A DNA stretch of 53,652 nt, from positions 1,708,609-1,762,260 of the forward strand of contig BFEA01000210.1 of the NCBI GenBank assembly GCA_003427395.1, given 5' to 3'. The notes beneath the pieces are model-generated. The model made no database searches. It had not been told where the DNA came from and saw nothing but the letters and a program-made list of their open reading frames with translations. The translations under genes were made by a program, and so were the position numbers. Positions within the stretch are counted from its first letter, which is position 1; each line of letters starts with the position of its first letter. The stretch is from Chara braunii (taxonomy: Eukaryota; Streptophyta; Charophyceae; Charales; Characeae). Positions 34,736-44,566 of this stretch are shown one piece after another.

Positions 34736-35242
34736 TTGCACTCCGTATGCGGGTGTTCTGACCGGCCCGAGAGATGCACGTCCTCTGGATCGAAGAAGAC
34801 GAAGTATGACGCTTTGCACCCACGCAGTGGGAAATGTACTCCAAACCAGCGCGACAGATACGAAGTAGGTGAACAACTCGAAAACATACGACTCGAAGTC
34901 GAGGAGCGTGATACCGACGAATCCCTCCTTGAAAGTGATGAGCTCGAAATCGCAAGGCCAGCGGACCCTTCTTGGCGGCCCCTACTCAGAGAGTTCGTCC
35001 CTAGCGAGGCAGCGAACCCATCTCGAGGAGTCCAGCGTCGAAAGTCAAGGAACTTGAAGGCGACGACCGCAAAAATGGTGAACTCTTCTAGGATGCGAGA
35101 GCGGAGAGCGAGCGGTGATTTGACTCGCTTGGTGCCAGCAAGGCCGAGGCTAGTGAAAACGCTTATCTCCAACGACGATGCTCCCGAGCCTGCTCGGTGC
35201 CTTCTGCGCACGTACCTTGGAACGACCTCGCCGCTCCGCTGA
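34736..35242 (+). CDS. hypothetical antisense ORF, 168 residues
   Basis: An open frame on the strand opposite to the element's gag-pol, just inside the 3' LTR. It is less biased than its surroundings: a mixed charged protein with an acidic centre (VEERDTDESLLESDELEIA) and a basic C-terminal half rich in Arg and Ser. I recognise no domain. The minus strand is also open here (34,684-35,211), so base composition may explain both. Some gypsy-like elements carry antisense or 3' accessory ORFs, but nothing here proves expression. Confidence 0.2.
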   Translation: MHSVCGCSDRPERCTSSGSKKTKYDALHPRSGKCTPNQRDRYEVGEQLENIRLEVEERDTDESLLESDELEIARPADPSWRPLLREFVPSEAANPSRGVQRRKSRNLKATTAKMVNSSRMRERRASGDLTRLVPARPRLVKTLISNDDAPEPARCLLRTYLGTTSPLR

Positions 35243-36872
35243 CTGTCCCGAATCCTTTAGCAGGAGCTACTCGGGCACTCCCTTCGGCGCTTGTCTCCCT
35301 CGTACTCCCTCTCTTCCCCTCAGCCACTATTCTTCTCGCTACCTGGCTCTTTCGTTCGAGCCGCCACGAGCTTGGGCACTCACGCGGAGCCGAATCCCCT
35401 GAGCGTTCTGGAAGCGCATTCCCGTACGAGCTTCCTCCGACCTCTCGGCTAGCTCCTCCCTTCCTCTTCCTCTCCCCCTCTCTCTCTCTCTCAGTCTCTA
35501 GTAAGAACTCCGGATCGGACGCCTTCCTCCCGAGCGACCCCGAACTCCGACCTCTCAGCGACCGTGCTCCCTAGACATGCGTGCTCGAGCATCTCCCCCT
35601 TCACCTCTCGATTCCGCCCCCTCTTATACTTGTTGCTCGATCGTTCGTCTGACCCGTGCCCCCTTGATGGTCCGCATCCCATTCTTCAGAGGTGATCCCG
35701 CGTCCCCTTCCGCTCGCACGCCCCGAGCCAGCTAGTGGAGCCCGCCTACGAGCGTCGATTCCCGAGCGCGCGGTTCGCCTCAGAAGTTCTAAGCACCTCG
35801 AGCGTGCGCAACCCTCCTATCGTTTGTTTTCTCTCCTCCCCGAGTCTGCTCACCTAGCACCCAAATCTCTCTGTCGCACCTCCCGAGCATCTGCACGATC
35901 CGGAGATGGTAGTCCTTCGCTCCCTCCCTCTCTCTCTCTCTATCTTTTTCTCTCCGTTCCTTGATCGCTCGTCTCTAGTCGCGTACGAGCGCCCCAAACT
36001 CCGAAATCCCGAGCGCCGTTGCGCTCTTCCCCGAACGAGTAAAGACGGCCAACGGCCCCCGTGCGCTTGGTGATTGGATGCGCGGAGCACCCGTGCGTTC
36101 CGCCTCCGAACGCGAGTACACCCGTTGCCCCCGTTCGCTACTTTTTTTTTTCTTTCGCTTTTTCCTCTGCTCTGTTTAATACTTTCTCCTTCCCTTCGTG
36201 TCGATCCTACTCTCCTTCTGCTCGTCCAAACCTCCTCCCTCCTTCCCTTTTCCACCTCTCTGTTAGTTTCCCCGCCAATAGTTCGCCAAATTTTCGACTT
36301 CCCGGCCACTCTGTCCTCAAATCTTTTAGTCTCCCGCCCACCTTCAACTTCGCTCTTCCCGCCTCCAAGATCATGTCTCTCTGTTCCGCGATCCTACATT
36401 TTACCTAGCTCGCCCAATCGCAGCGATTTCTCCGCCGCTCGTGGATTCACCTCTTTGTCGATGAACCTCGTTTTCTCGTCCGTTCGTCTCTCCCCCCCAT
36501 TCTCACTTATTTCGCTGTCTCCCCTTCCCTCAAGTTTGAAGAAAATCCGACCGACGCCCGTTCGGCTACCCTCTAACTCCTCCCAGCAGCTCAAAGTTGG
36601 TTCCCTGCACGTAGTGCGTCTTCACCAACCTCTTCCGACGTTTGCCAAGAACCTCACCTGATCATTACTTCGCCTCTTAATCTTTACCCCTGATTTCACA
36701 CTCTTTTCCCTTAATATCATTCCCTCAAAAACCTTTCCCCTCTCCCCATTTTCTCGTCTGATTCATCCTTGCCTTTCTCCCCTTGGAATTTCTCCAGCTG
36801 TCGAATGTAGGGCCCTCGGTTTTCCAAAAACAGTTACCAAGAAGGGGCTGGGAGAGCGCGCCTCTTCCTGAC

Positions 36873-37690
36873 AGTTAACAAGTCTCCCAGGGCGCGCTGG
36901 CCACGCATCTCGCGACGATTCCTATTCTCCTGCTCGCCCCCGCCGCGGACCCTTCCTTCCTCATTTTTCCATCAACCTTCTGTGGCCGATATTTTCCCTG
37001 GCTCTTCACCCCGGCCCACCCCGTCATGCGAGTGGTCCTTTAGCTAGGCAACTCTACTGCTCACCTCCCCCTTTCTCTCGACCCGCTTCCTCTCCTTCTC
37101 TTATCGAGGCAGCAACAGTTTAACCAGGGCTTGGACTATTCTCGGGCAGCCGGCCCCATCCTTTCTCAATCTCTACGTGACACCGAGTTGCCGCTGGGGC
37201 GTTCTCCGATCTGCGCTTCAGATGGTCGTCCGCTCGTGACGACCACCCGGCCGATTGCACCTGGCCACCCCAGATCTCTTAAGGCGTAGATACGGGATCT
37301 GACATCGCCCGGGAACTTATCAAGCTGCAGTCCGCATTACCCTCCCGGGACCCGTCTTCGGCATGGTCATGCGTTCGTCATGAGTCTCCGCAGGCCCCCG
37401 AATTTTCCAAAGCTCGCCCAAAGTCCGACTCCGACCCCTGATAGCTGGTTCCTAGCGTCGAAAATTCTGGCTTTTGGGACCCGCTCGAGCCTGCTTGCGA
37501 CCACAGTTCGATCCGCCTCTCCGGCCTGTTAAAGGGTTAGTACGAAGACCCGACCATCCAGGGGCATTCACAGAGCACACATTCACACGTACACATACAT
37601 CAAACCCAGACAAAACATCAAAAAAAGGAAAGGAAAAATCATTGTTTGTTCTGAAAAAAGNCGTNGGCTGGTAGGCAGCCNCCCGACAAC
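36873..37690 (-). repeat. segment X, copy 1 (downstream of integrase)
   Basis: Its reverse complement matches 51,006-51,830 (for example GGGCATTCACAGAGCACAC, GACCGTCTTCGGCATGGTC-like and CGGCCGATATTTTCCCTGGC segments). Here it follows pol; in the second copy it precedes pol. N calls at 37,662-37,694 fall where copy 2 has resolved bases. Confidence 0.85.
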
Positions 37691-38035
37691 CANCNCACAC
37701 CCCATTTCTCGCCGCCCCCGGCGAGCCCCTCTCATAACTTTTCCTTTTANCCTTTGCCCCACACCCAATGTTTACCTTCGAAGTGTGTTTCTCGTTCATC
37801 ACATTCCCTTGGTTAGATTAACCCCTATTGTCTTGTCACGGTGTCATCCTCTCCCTTAACCCCACCTTTAAACTATGGCANACNACTCNCNNNACATTTC
37901 NCCCTTTGGATCCATAGCCCCTCACGACACCTGTCGCTCTAACTACGGTACAATCTTGCTTCCCAACTATGGTGTAATTTTCCCTTTCNACACATCATGC
38001 CTTTTTAACTATGGTACAATATTCCCCAAGNGACT

Positions 38036-39349
38036 CTATGCCCGTCCTCGTCTCCTCATCCTCTTCTCGCGCCCCTCCCTCTTTCNTTTTCTCTCTTCTC
38101 TNTCCCGTTTGATTCTCAAGGCTTTCCTTGAGGCGTTCCTTCTCTCTCTTAGCCTGCGTTTTCCTAACCGGTCGGTGTCACCGTCATCCTCTCTAGGTCG
38201 TTTCTTCTTCCTAGTCGTCTTTGGTAGGGATGGCTTCCAAACCTTGTACCCCTTCTTTGGCGGGCGAGACGAGGCCCCTTGTCTGGAGGTCTCCCCCTTT
38301 TCGTGGGTGATGGTCAATTTTGTGTCAAGTGCTTCCTTCCCTTTTCGTTTTGGCTCCTCCCTAAGGGTCCCTCTTGATCCGAAGATTTTGAGACGAGCCC
38401 CTGCGATAGGGTCCCGTAGCCTGCTCCCATCCAATTCCGCGAGCATATAAGCCCCCCCGTCCAACCTTTTTAGAACCTTATACGGTCCCATCCATCGGTT
38501 TGTCAATTTCCGGCTCCAGGTCTTTTCTAGTGACGAATCGTACATCAGCACTAGGTCGTTCACCCCTATGGGCGCCTTTCGGACCCGCAGATTTTTGTCC
38601 CACCTATCCTTTCCTTTCACCCTCTCTTTCTCGATGTTCTCACTGGCCGTGGTTACCCCGGCATCTAAGTTTCCGGCTAATTGTTGTATCCGTGCTTCCA
38701 ACAGTTCACCCTTACACATGTTGGTTTTCCATGAGACACTTGTCCAGGTGTCAATATGAAACTCGATGGGTAGGGGACAATGCCTACCGAACCAAAGTGT
38801 GTAAGGAGGGTACCCAGTACTGGATTTGACCGTGATGTTGTCTGCCCAAACTGCGTACCGTAAATACTTAGGCCATTGTTCCACCCGACCTTTGCACCAT
38901 TTTCCTAGGGCATCCACAAGTGTCTGGTAACCCCTCTCTACCGGCGCATTGCTTTGGGGGTGATAAGCGGTTGTGTAGGCCGCCCCGATCCCTGCCTTTT
39001 CCAATAACACCTTGACCTTCTGACTCAAGAATTCCGCCCCCCCATCCATGACTATCCTCCCGATACACCCGAACCGCGCGATATACTCAAGGAGAAAATC
39101 ACTTACCTTCTCCGCTGTCTTCTTCTTAATGGCCTTCGCTTCTACGAATCCGGTGAGGTCATCCCTGGCGTTGATTATATACCTAAGTCCGCCTACCCCT
39201 TTTGGCATGGTCACCAAGTCTACATGGATCTTCTCGCCCGGAACCGTGGGAAGTGACGGGACTAAGGGCTCTTTGTATCGAACGGTCGCCCTCTTCTGGC
39301 AGGCTTCACACGTAGAGCGGTACTTCTCCACTTCTGTGTATTGTCCGTC
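38036..39349 (-). pseudogene. pol: integrase with GPY module
   Basis: Minus-strand frame of 431 residues from 39,331. The C-C half of the HHCC zinc finger is present (STCEACQKR), with its H-H half upstream in the preceding frame (HDGIVGGHR). The catalytic triad is intact: D38 (KIHVDLVTMP), D96 (RIVMDGGAEF) and E132 (NAPVERGYQ), with 35 residues between the last two. A GPY module (NRWMGPYKVL) follows, then a very basic Lys/Arg-rich C-terminal tail; I see no chromodomain. Integrase would insert the element's cDNA. A TGA at 39,350-39,352, replacing a Trp codon present in copy 2, separates it from the RNase H frame. Confidence 0.85.
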
Positions 39350-40200
39350 TCACCAATAAAGCTTACGGACCTTATCGAAAGTACCCTTCACCGCCCTATG
39401 ACCCCCGACGATCCCGTCGTGGAGTTCCTCTATAACCGCCCTTCTTTCCTCCGGATCGCACAACACCCTCATGGGTATTGCGAACTTGGTGGGTCTCTTG
39501 AAGAGATGGCCCCCGCGCAAGCAATACCCCAGTGCCTCTTGCCGGATTCTTTCGGTCCCCGTTTCCCTACCGGCTAAGTATAGTCCTATGTCTCGGTACT
39601 TCCCGTCATAGAGATTTGCGAGAAAAGTCCTTGGACCCTCTTCTTCCCCCCGGTTGCTCCCCGCTATTTGCGCCCTATTAGCGACGACTTTCATTATCTC
39701 CTCTTCGGCCATTGTCCGTTCTTCCTCCTTAAGCCTATGCAGGTCCTCCTCTCGAATGGGAAGCCGGGACAATCCATCTGCGACCTGGTTCTTGGTCCCC
39801 GATATCCTTTCGACCCTATAGTCGTAAAGCTTGATATGGATAATCCAGCGTGCGATGGTCAGATCTGTCAGTGAGAAATNCTTTTGGAGGACTGCGGCCA
39901 CTGCTGTCGGGTCCACCCTTAGGAGAAATCGCCGCCCGTATAGGTAGTGACGGAAGACTTTTAGGAAATGCAGTACCCCCAACACTTCCTTCTTGAATTG
40001 GCTATAATTTCTCTCTGCGGGGTTCAAGGTCCGACTCTCGAATCGCAACGGTCTCTCTGTCCCCTCCCCATCCTTTTGTGATAGGAGGCCCCCCACTGAG
40101 TGAGGTCCAGCGTCCGTGGATACTATGAACAGACGACTCTCTTCGTCTTCGAAAAACGGGACTCCTAGGACCTCCCCACCTTCGCGGAACTCCCCCCTTC
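39350..40200 (-). pseudogene. pol: RNase H and zinc-finger linker
   Basis: Minus-strand frame that continues RT after a shift. It reads FFEDEESRLFIVSTDAGPHS (catalytic Asp in STDAG), then NYSQFKKEVLGVLHFL (catalytic Glu), RVDPTAV and GTKNQVADGLSRLP (final Asp), the layout of Ty3/gypsy RNase H. The HHCC finger histidines of integrase follow (HDGIVGGHR). Entry requires removing one base from a G6 run on the coding strand (40,192-40,197). The frame ends at an in-frame TGA (39,350-39,352). One residue is unresolved because of N at 39,880. Confidence 0.85.
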
Positions 40201-40550
40201 AAGGCTTCCATGGCCGCCGTTTGTTCTTCCCAAACCCATCCTTTCAATTTTCTGAGGAGTCTTCTAAGGGGTTCTGCTTTCTCTCCATAGGCCTTTATGA
40301 AGATTCTCCAGTAGCCCACAACCCCTAGAAACTGTCGGACCTCCGGTATGGATTTGAGAGGCGAAGGCCAAGTCATCAACTTTACCAATTTCTTAGGATC
40401 GGGCCTCCGCCCCTTCTTATCGCAAATGAACCCTAATATCTTGATGGAGGATACGCCCCAACGACTCTTAGTCCCGCTTACCGTGAGGTTGGCATCGTCT
40501 AGTTTCTCAAGGACATCTCTGACATCTTTCATATAGTCGGCCACAAACTT
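40002..40550 (-). pseudogene. pol: C-terminal part of reverse transcriptase
   Basis: Reads KFVADYMKDVRDVLEKLDDA, then GFICDKKGRRPDPKKL, PEVRQFLGVVGYWRIFIKAY and LLRKLKGWVW: the RT thumb/connection region found after the YxDD motif in Ty3/gypsy pol. Everything upstream in a normal pol (protease, RT fingers and palm with YxDD) is absent, and sequence jumps directly to the end of gag. The preceding gag stop (TGA, 40,551-40,553) is in the same frame. The family-like reading is lost after the G6 run at 40,192-40,197. It cannot encode an active polymerase. Confidence 0.85.
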
Positions 40551-42446
40551 TCATACGTGAGCCTGCACTTCTTCCTTGGCTGGGCCTTCCACCGGCACCG
40601 TGGGTCCCCCAACGATCGGGACTCTAACCTTCCTAGTGATGCTTAGGAGCTCCTCCCTGGCACTTTTGCTTGTGGCTAGATATTCCAAAAGTGTGCACTG
40701 CATGGGCTGCATAAGAGTCCTCCTAAGAGGCGCCACCGTGTCTATTTCATACAGAGTGCACTTCATTTCGAACTTTTTGGGCCCCCTTTTCTTAGGCGAT
40801 TTTGGCGAGGTGGGCTCTTCCTTATTTTCCTCCACCGCTTTCGCATCGGTCATTGGCTGGTCATTGTCGCCGCTTTTTACTTCCGTACTTTCCGTCACGC
40901 TTGCTTGGTTCTCTGATGTCTCGGCCCCGACCTGCGTCCTCACCCTTAGGTAGGGCCTCTCTTCCTCGAGCTGGTTATCTATGAACTTGATGCTTGATAC
41001 TTGGGACTCCCTAATGGACAACCCTCCCGGTGGCTCCACCATTTGGATGTGAGCAGTGTTGGAGGAGTTTCCGACTTCCGGTTTCTTTCCCAGTCTAGCC
41101 TCCTGAAGGGTCATCCTCTTGTCCACGTTCACCTTCATTGATGGGTAAAAGGAGACCGCCTCTCCGCTATCTCCCCATACAACCCACTTGTTCTCATTTA
41201 GCTTGACCACTCCCAATCTTAAAGCCTCCGTGAGATAAGGGCAGTCCCGCTTGATGTGGCTTTCTTCATTCCAGTAGACACACCCGGTCCGAGCTTGGGG
41301 ATTGTTGGGGCGCGGACCCCCCTGTGTGGCTGCCGCTCTAGGCGCAGGTGGAGCCGGTGGTGGTGGTGCTGGTGGTGGTGGCGCCCTAACCTCCGGTCGC
41401 GGCCCAGGGGTGCTTGCTTGAGGGGCGTCTCCCCATCTCCCATCCCTAACATCCTTCCAATGGGAACTTCCCCAATCGAAACCGCGACTCCCCCCTATCT
41501 CCCGGTCGTTCCTCCAACCTCCCTGGCCACTCGACTCGTTCCTCCACCCAGTAGGCCGTTCTCCCCACCGGGGAACAGGAGGACCAGGTGGCGGTCTATC
41601 GCTCCCCCTTGGACCATCGTTCCGTGTCCCTCGCATGTTGCGGAGAGCCATGTCCAAGGTCTCTTTCATGTATTCCCTTACATCTACCCCTCCCCCTGTG
41701 AAAACCACCTCAGCGACTCTCTCAAAATTGGCAGAATCTCTAGGGACCTTCTCAAGGACCTCTTTCCTCTTTTCCTCAGGCAGGTGCAGCATGAACATCA
41801 CGCACCTATCTACTTCGGACAACATACCCTTATCCACTAGGGCTTGGGACAGACGCTTGAACCTACGGGTAAAGGCTACCAAGCTCTCCCTTTCCTCTCT
41901 TGTAATGCGTCTCAGACCCTCCACGGTTGGGATCAGGTCATCACAGGCGAAAGTCTGCAATAGGCTTGCCCTGAAGGTCCTCCACCGTCCGTCTGAAGGG
42001 TAGATAGCCCGGATCGCGGTGTCTAACTCGGGGTCCGAGCGCTGGATGAAATAGTCGATCCACTCCCTCTCGGAGAATCTCTTGCGGTAAGCGTAACTTT
42101 CCCATTTCTCCATGAACCCGGTCATATCTCGTCTGTTGAAGAAAAGCGCCTCCCGACCCAGGTTGACGTCGTAATAGGGCACCCGTCGGTCGTCATATCG
42201 GCGAAAATAAGGACCTTCCATTGACCCATCGATTGTCGGATCGTATGGCTTGTACCACGAGGGATCGGGCTCCTCCACCCGGCCTCGAGGTCTTGATGGC
42301 TCCCAGGGGTCCTCTCCGTAGCGGCCCCGCTCATCCGGCCAGTCTGCTTCCCACCGAGCATGGTCCTGACCTCTAAAGCCTCTTCGGGACTCCTGCCCGT
42401 TATCTCGCCAGGCGCCCATGCAGCATCCGCTTCTCTCACGACCCAT
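40551..42446 (-). CDS. gag polyprotein, degenerate zinc knuckle
   Basis: 631 residues. A basic Arg/Asp-rich N-terminal region is followed by a gag core at about residues 97-250 (MEKWESYAYRKRFSEREW, SLLQTFACDDLIPTVEGLRR, LVAFTRRFKRLSQALVDKG), typical of the capsid part of gypsy gag. Then come a Gly/Arg/Pro-rich stretch with a polyproline run (about 350-375), and a CCHC-type knuckle at 389-402 (CVYWNEESHIKRDC) whose second Cys is Trp (TGG, 41,271-41,273). The C terminus keeps a segment (QPMQCTLLEYLATSKSAREE) like that preceding protease in related elements. It overlaps the upstream ORF (43,189-42,122) by 325 bases in another frame, so the real N terminus may come from there by frameshift. Confidence 0.8.
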   Translation of the reverse strand: MGRERSGCCMGAWRDNGQESRRGFRGQDHARWEADWPDERGRYGEDPWEPSRPRGRVEEPDPSWYKPYDPTIDGSMEGPYFRRYDDRRVPYYDVNLGREALFFNRRDMTGFMEKWESYAYRKRFSEREWIDYFIQRSDPELDTAIRAIYPSDGRWRTFRASLLQTFACDDLIPTVEGLRRITREERESLVAFTRRFKRLSQALVDKGMLSEVDRCVMFMLHLPEEKRKEVLEKVPRDSANFERVAEVVFTGGGVDVREYMKETLDMALRNMRGTRNDGPRGSDRPPPGPPVPRWGERPTGWRNESSGQGGWRNDREIGGSRGFDWGSSHWKDVRDGRWGDAPQASTPGPRPEVRAPPPPAPPPPAPPAPRAAATQGGPRPNNPQARTGCVYWNEESHIKRDCPYLTEALRLGVVKLNENKWVVWGDSGEAVSFYPSMKVNVDKRMTLQEARLGKKPEVGNSSNTAHIQMVEPPGGLSIRESQVSSIKFIDNQLEEERPYLRVRTQVGAETSENQASVTESTEVKSGDNDQPMTDAKAVEENKEEPTSPKSPKKRGPKKFEMKCTLYEIDTVAPLRRTLMQPMQCTLLEYLATSKSAREELLSITRKVRVPIVGGPTVPVEGPAKEEVQAHV

Positions 42447-43189
42447 CTACGTGGCCTACTACCCGCCTCCGCCGGCCTCTCGTCTCTAAGACCCCTTTTA
42501 CTTGATCCCCCTTCCTCTTCTCTCCGGATTGGTCGGTACCCCCCCCTATCTCTTGGAAATTCCAGGGCTTCTCCCATTCTTGCGTCCGGTAAATCCCCCC
42601 ACTGAGATTCTATAGGAAGGACCCTCGAGCCCTCGATCGTCCCTTCCCGCGCAGAAACTCGCCTCTCTGTGCCAGTTCTTGGTCCCACTAAGGCCTGTCT
42701 TTCACCAGCGACGCCCTCCGGAATCCTATCGGCCCATCTCCACGGCCGGCCGTCGGCCTCGGCTGACCCCCCCTCTCGCAAGTCTCTCCTGTCCCAGCAC
42801 ACCTCTTCCTCTCCCCTAAGTGGTCGATACCCTTGTCTATCTCTAGAAAATTCTCGTGCTTCCTCTAATCTTGCTTCCACATCCATTTGGTCAGCCCACC
42901 GGGACTCCACCGGAACGCCTCTCGCGGCTTTCGCTACCCCTTCGTTTACCTGCGGCCCCACATCCCTATGCACTTGCATTTCCGTGCCAGTCCTTTGCCC
43001 CTCCGAGGCTTGTCTTCCCCCTGGAGCCATATTCGGACCCCCCTCGGCCCTATTTAGCGCCTCCGCCTCCTCTGTCATTTCCTCCACTACCCTACTTAGA
43101 CTGGCCCCCAATTCGGGGCTCTTCACGATCTCCCTTCTTTCAGTGGTTTCCGCCGGACTAGGGAGACCAGCCCCTACTTCACTCTCCAT
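42122..43189 (-). CDS. gag N-terminal extension / leader ORF, internal repeats
   Basis: 355 residues, rich in Arg, Glu and Gly. Two internal repeats of about 60 residues offset by 99 residues (about 92-155 and 191-250) share P-[VI]-E-S-x-W-[AG]-D, EFxRDRxGYRPxR-EEE and RPxRW. Its last ~108 residues overlap gag in another frame and look noncoding. The simplest reading is that this ORF and gag were one protein, split by a frameshift or joined by programmed frameshifting in the 325-base overlap. I recognise no catalytic domain. It starts 20 bases after the upstream ORF ends. Confidence 0.5.
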   Translation of the reverse strand: MESEVGAGLPSPAETTERREIVKSPELGASLSRVVEEMTEEAEALNRAEGGPNMAPGGRQASEGQRTGTEMQVHRDVGPQVNEGVAKAARGVPVESRWADQMDVEARLEEAREFSRDRQGYRPLRGEEEVCWDRRDLREGGSAEADGRPWRWADRIPEGVAGERQALVGPRTGTERRVSAREGTIEGSRVLPIESQWGDLPDARMGEALEFPRDRGGYRPIRREEEGGSSKRGLRDERPAEAGSRPRRWVVREADAAWAPGEITGRSPEEALEVRTMLGGKQTGRMSGAATERTPGSHQDLEAGWRSPIPRGTSHTIRQSMGQWKVLIFADMTTDGCPITTSTWVGRRFSSTDEI

Positions 43190-43208
43190 GCACCCTCATT
43201 GGCTATTT

Positions 43209-44078
43209 CTAGCCGCTCCCCTCACTATCGTCTGCGTCACTACTACTGTCCCCGTTACTTTCCGAGTTCTTCTCCTCCTCCGGTCCCCCCTTCTCCTCAC
43301 TAGAATCCTCGCCAACACCTTCTCCCTCTGATTCCTCGCTGGTCACCGTCCACCAAGAATCCCGCAGCTTCTTCTCCTCGCTAGCGGCCAAAGCAAGATT
43401 TGCTATCTCAAGGTCCGAGAAACCCCTAATCCCCTCTTGCGCACACCTTCTAATCAGATCCCTATCCACATCACCAGCCTGCCCGGAGAACAGGGGCTTG
43501 ATGAACTCCCCGACGAGGGCCCACCACTCGAAGTCGGTGTCTTCCCTCGACTCCCAGCACTGGGTGAATAGCTCATGGCCTCCTTCTCCCAGCGGGAATT
43601 TTTCTATCACTTGACTCCTCAATCGGACTCTCCTCACAGTCTCGTCGTCAGCATAGAGTAGCCGATTGGCCCAGGTAGGGATGGTCCAAGTTCTCCCGTG
43701 GGCTGCCCTTGGAACTTCCGTCCTCCCTCGGTACTCCACCTTGTCGCTCACGGGGTCCCGGGTGCCAACTCTTCTTAATCTCCGCACTCGTTCTAGGGCT
43801 CTTTCGACAATGTCTAGAGGATTTTTCCCTTCCGCTAATTCAGTTGCGAAGATTAGCCGGGCATCAGGGGACAAGAAGATTTCCGCCTTCCTAGTGCAGC
43901 TGCTCCCCTCGGACGCTACTGAGAATCTGATCACCGTCTCTTGCTCGTAAATTTCGAAGAACTCGGTAGTCACCTCTTCTTCTCCTCTAATTCTCGGGAG
44001 AGTCACTCCATATCTCCCTCCCCACGTCCAAACTCTTTCTATGGTACCGTAAGGGTCCCCCCTTTCGTATCTAATCAT
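43209..44078 (-). CDS. leader ORF, array-family protein, acidic tail
   Basis: 289 residues, function unknown. It shares the array-family pattern: a segment with AEIFLSPDA (65-73), a P-x-W/F-x-x-R...E-x-V-x-x-V segment (IPTWANRLLYADDETVRRV, 133-151), LFTQCW (170-175) and a C-terminal block ending ASEEKKLRD (about 232-240). The last ~45 residues are almost entirely Glu, Asp, Ser and Gly. The closest relative in the window is the ORF at 45,584-44,736, which has the same order of blocks and a matching C-terminal block. It is packed 7 bases after the previous ORF. Confidence 0.5.
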   Translation of the reverse strand: MIRYERGDPYGTIERVWTWGGRYGVTLPRIRGEEEVTTEFFEIYEQETVIRFSVASEGSSCTRKAEIFLSPDARLIFATELAEGKNPLDIVERALERVRRLRRVGTRDPVSDKVEYRGRTEVPRAAHGRTWTIPTWANRLLYADDETVRRVRLRSQVIEKFPLGEGGHELFTQCWESREDTDFEWWALVGEFIKPLFSGQAGDVDRDLIRRCAQEGIRGFSDLEIANLALAASEEKKLRDSWWTVTSEESEGEGVGEDSSEEKGGPEEEKNSESNGDSSSDADDSEGSG

Positions 44079-44085
44079 AGGAGCC

Positions 44086-44562
44086 TCACCTCACGCCTGC
44101 CAACCTCTCGGCGACCTCGACCAACGAGTCTTCGCACTTAGCACGACCGGTCTCCTTGTCCCCCCTCAGGGTTTGGCGCAAAGCCCCCTCATATTCTCCC
44201 GTTCTATCCCAAAATCGGGTCTCTACGACGTGTGTCCTCGATGTCAGTGGCGTACCTAGGTACCTAGAGTCCTCTTCGAATTTTCTTTCTACTTCCAACA
44301 AGGGCTCTCTCCAAGTCCTCGAGAATCTCACGCCACTGGCGTCTCTAACGTGGACTGAAAAGGTAGCTAGCGTGGTCCAGCTTCTTCTTTTCCACAAGGC
44401 CAGCCTTCGGATTTCCACTAGAAATTCTGTCTCGGCGCGGACTACCCGGTCCTCTCCCAATTCCAGGTTAAGCTCGGCACCCCCTTCAACCCTAACCTCG
44501 CTTCCGTCCTCGTAGGTCTCTAACTCCCAACGAATCCTATTGGAGACGAACGTGGCTCTCAT
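44086..44562 (-). CDS. leader ORF, probable diverged array-family member
   Basis: 158 residues. The segment RAETEFLVEIRRLALWKRRS resembles the N-terminal AYVWVRARRLSWKEG segment of the ORF at 46,113-45,490, and TLATFSVHVRDASG sits where relatives have the xIFLS block. The C-terminal blocks are missing, so it may be a truncated or diverged member. The start ATG is 8 bases after the previous stop, in an AAGGGGATG context also seen before other ORFs of the cluster. Confidence 0.4.
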   Translation of the reverse strand: MRATFVSNRIRWELETYEDGSEVRVEGGAELNLELGEDRVVRAETEFLVEIRRLALWKRRSWTTLATFSVHVRDASGVRFSRTWREPLLEVERKFEEDSRYLGTPLTSRTHVVETRFWDRTGEYEGALRQTLRGDKETGRAKCEDSLVEVAERLAGVR

Positions 44563-44566
44563 CCCC

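Larger units (their letters stand above)
34676..38035. other. noncoding 3' region of the LTR element
   Basis: About 3.4 kb between integrase and the 3' LTR, strongly pyrimidine-rich on the plus strand (purine-rich on the coding strand) with TC microsatellites. Long open frames on both strands (for example 35,197-35,574 and 36,074-36,661 plus) are Ser/Pro/Leu-rich and explained by base bias. Scattered N calls occur at 37,662-38,103. 36,873-37,690 is repeated inverted at 51,006-51,830. Confidence 0.6.

Noticed and set aside
35197-36661. Plus-strand Ser/Pro/Leu-rich frames
   Set aside because: Explained by pyrimidine bias and TC microsatellites in the element's 3' region.
38500-43331. Many plus-strand frames opposite gag and pol
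   Set aside because: Shadows of the minus-strand gag-pol, whose translation matches known families.
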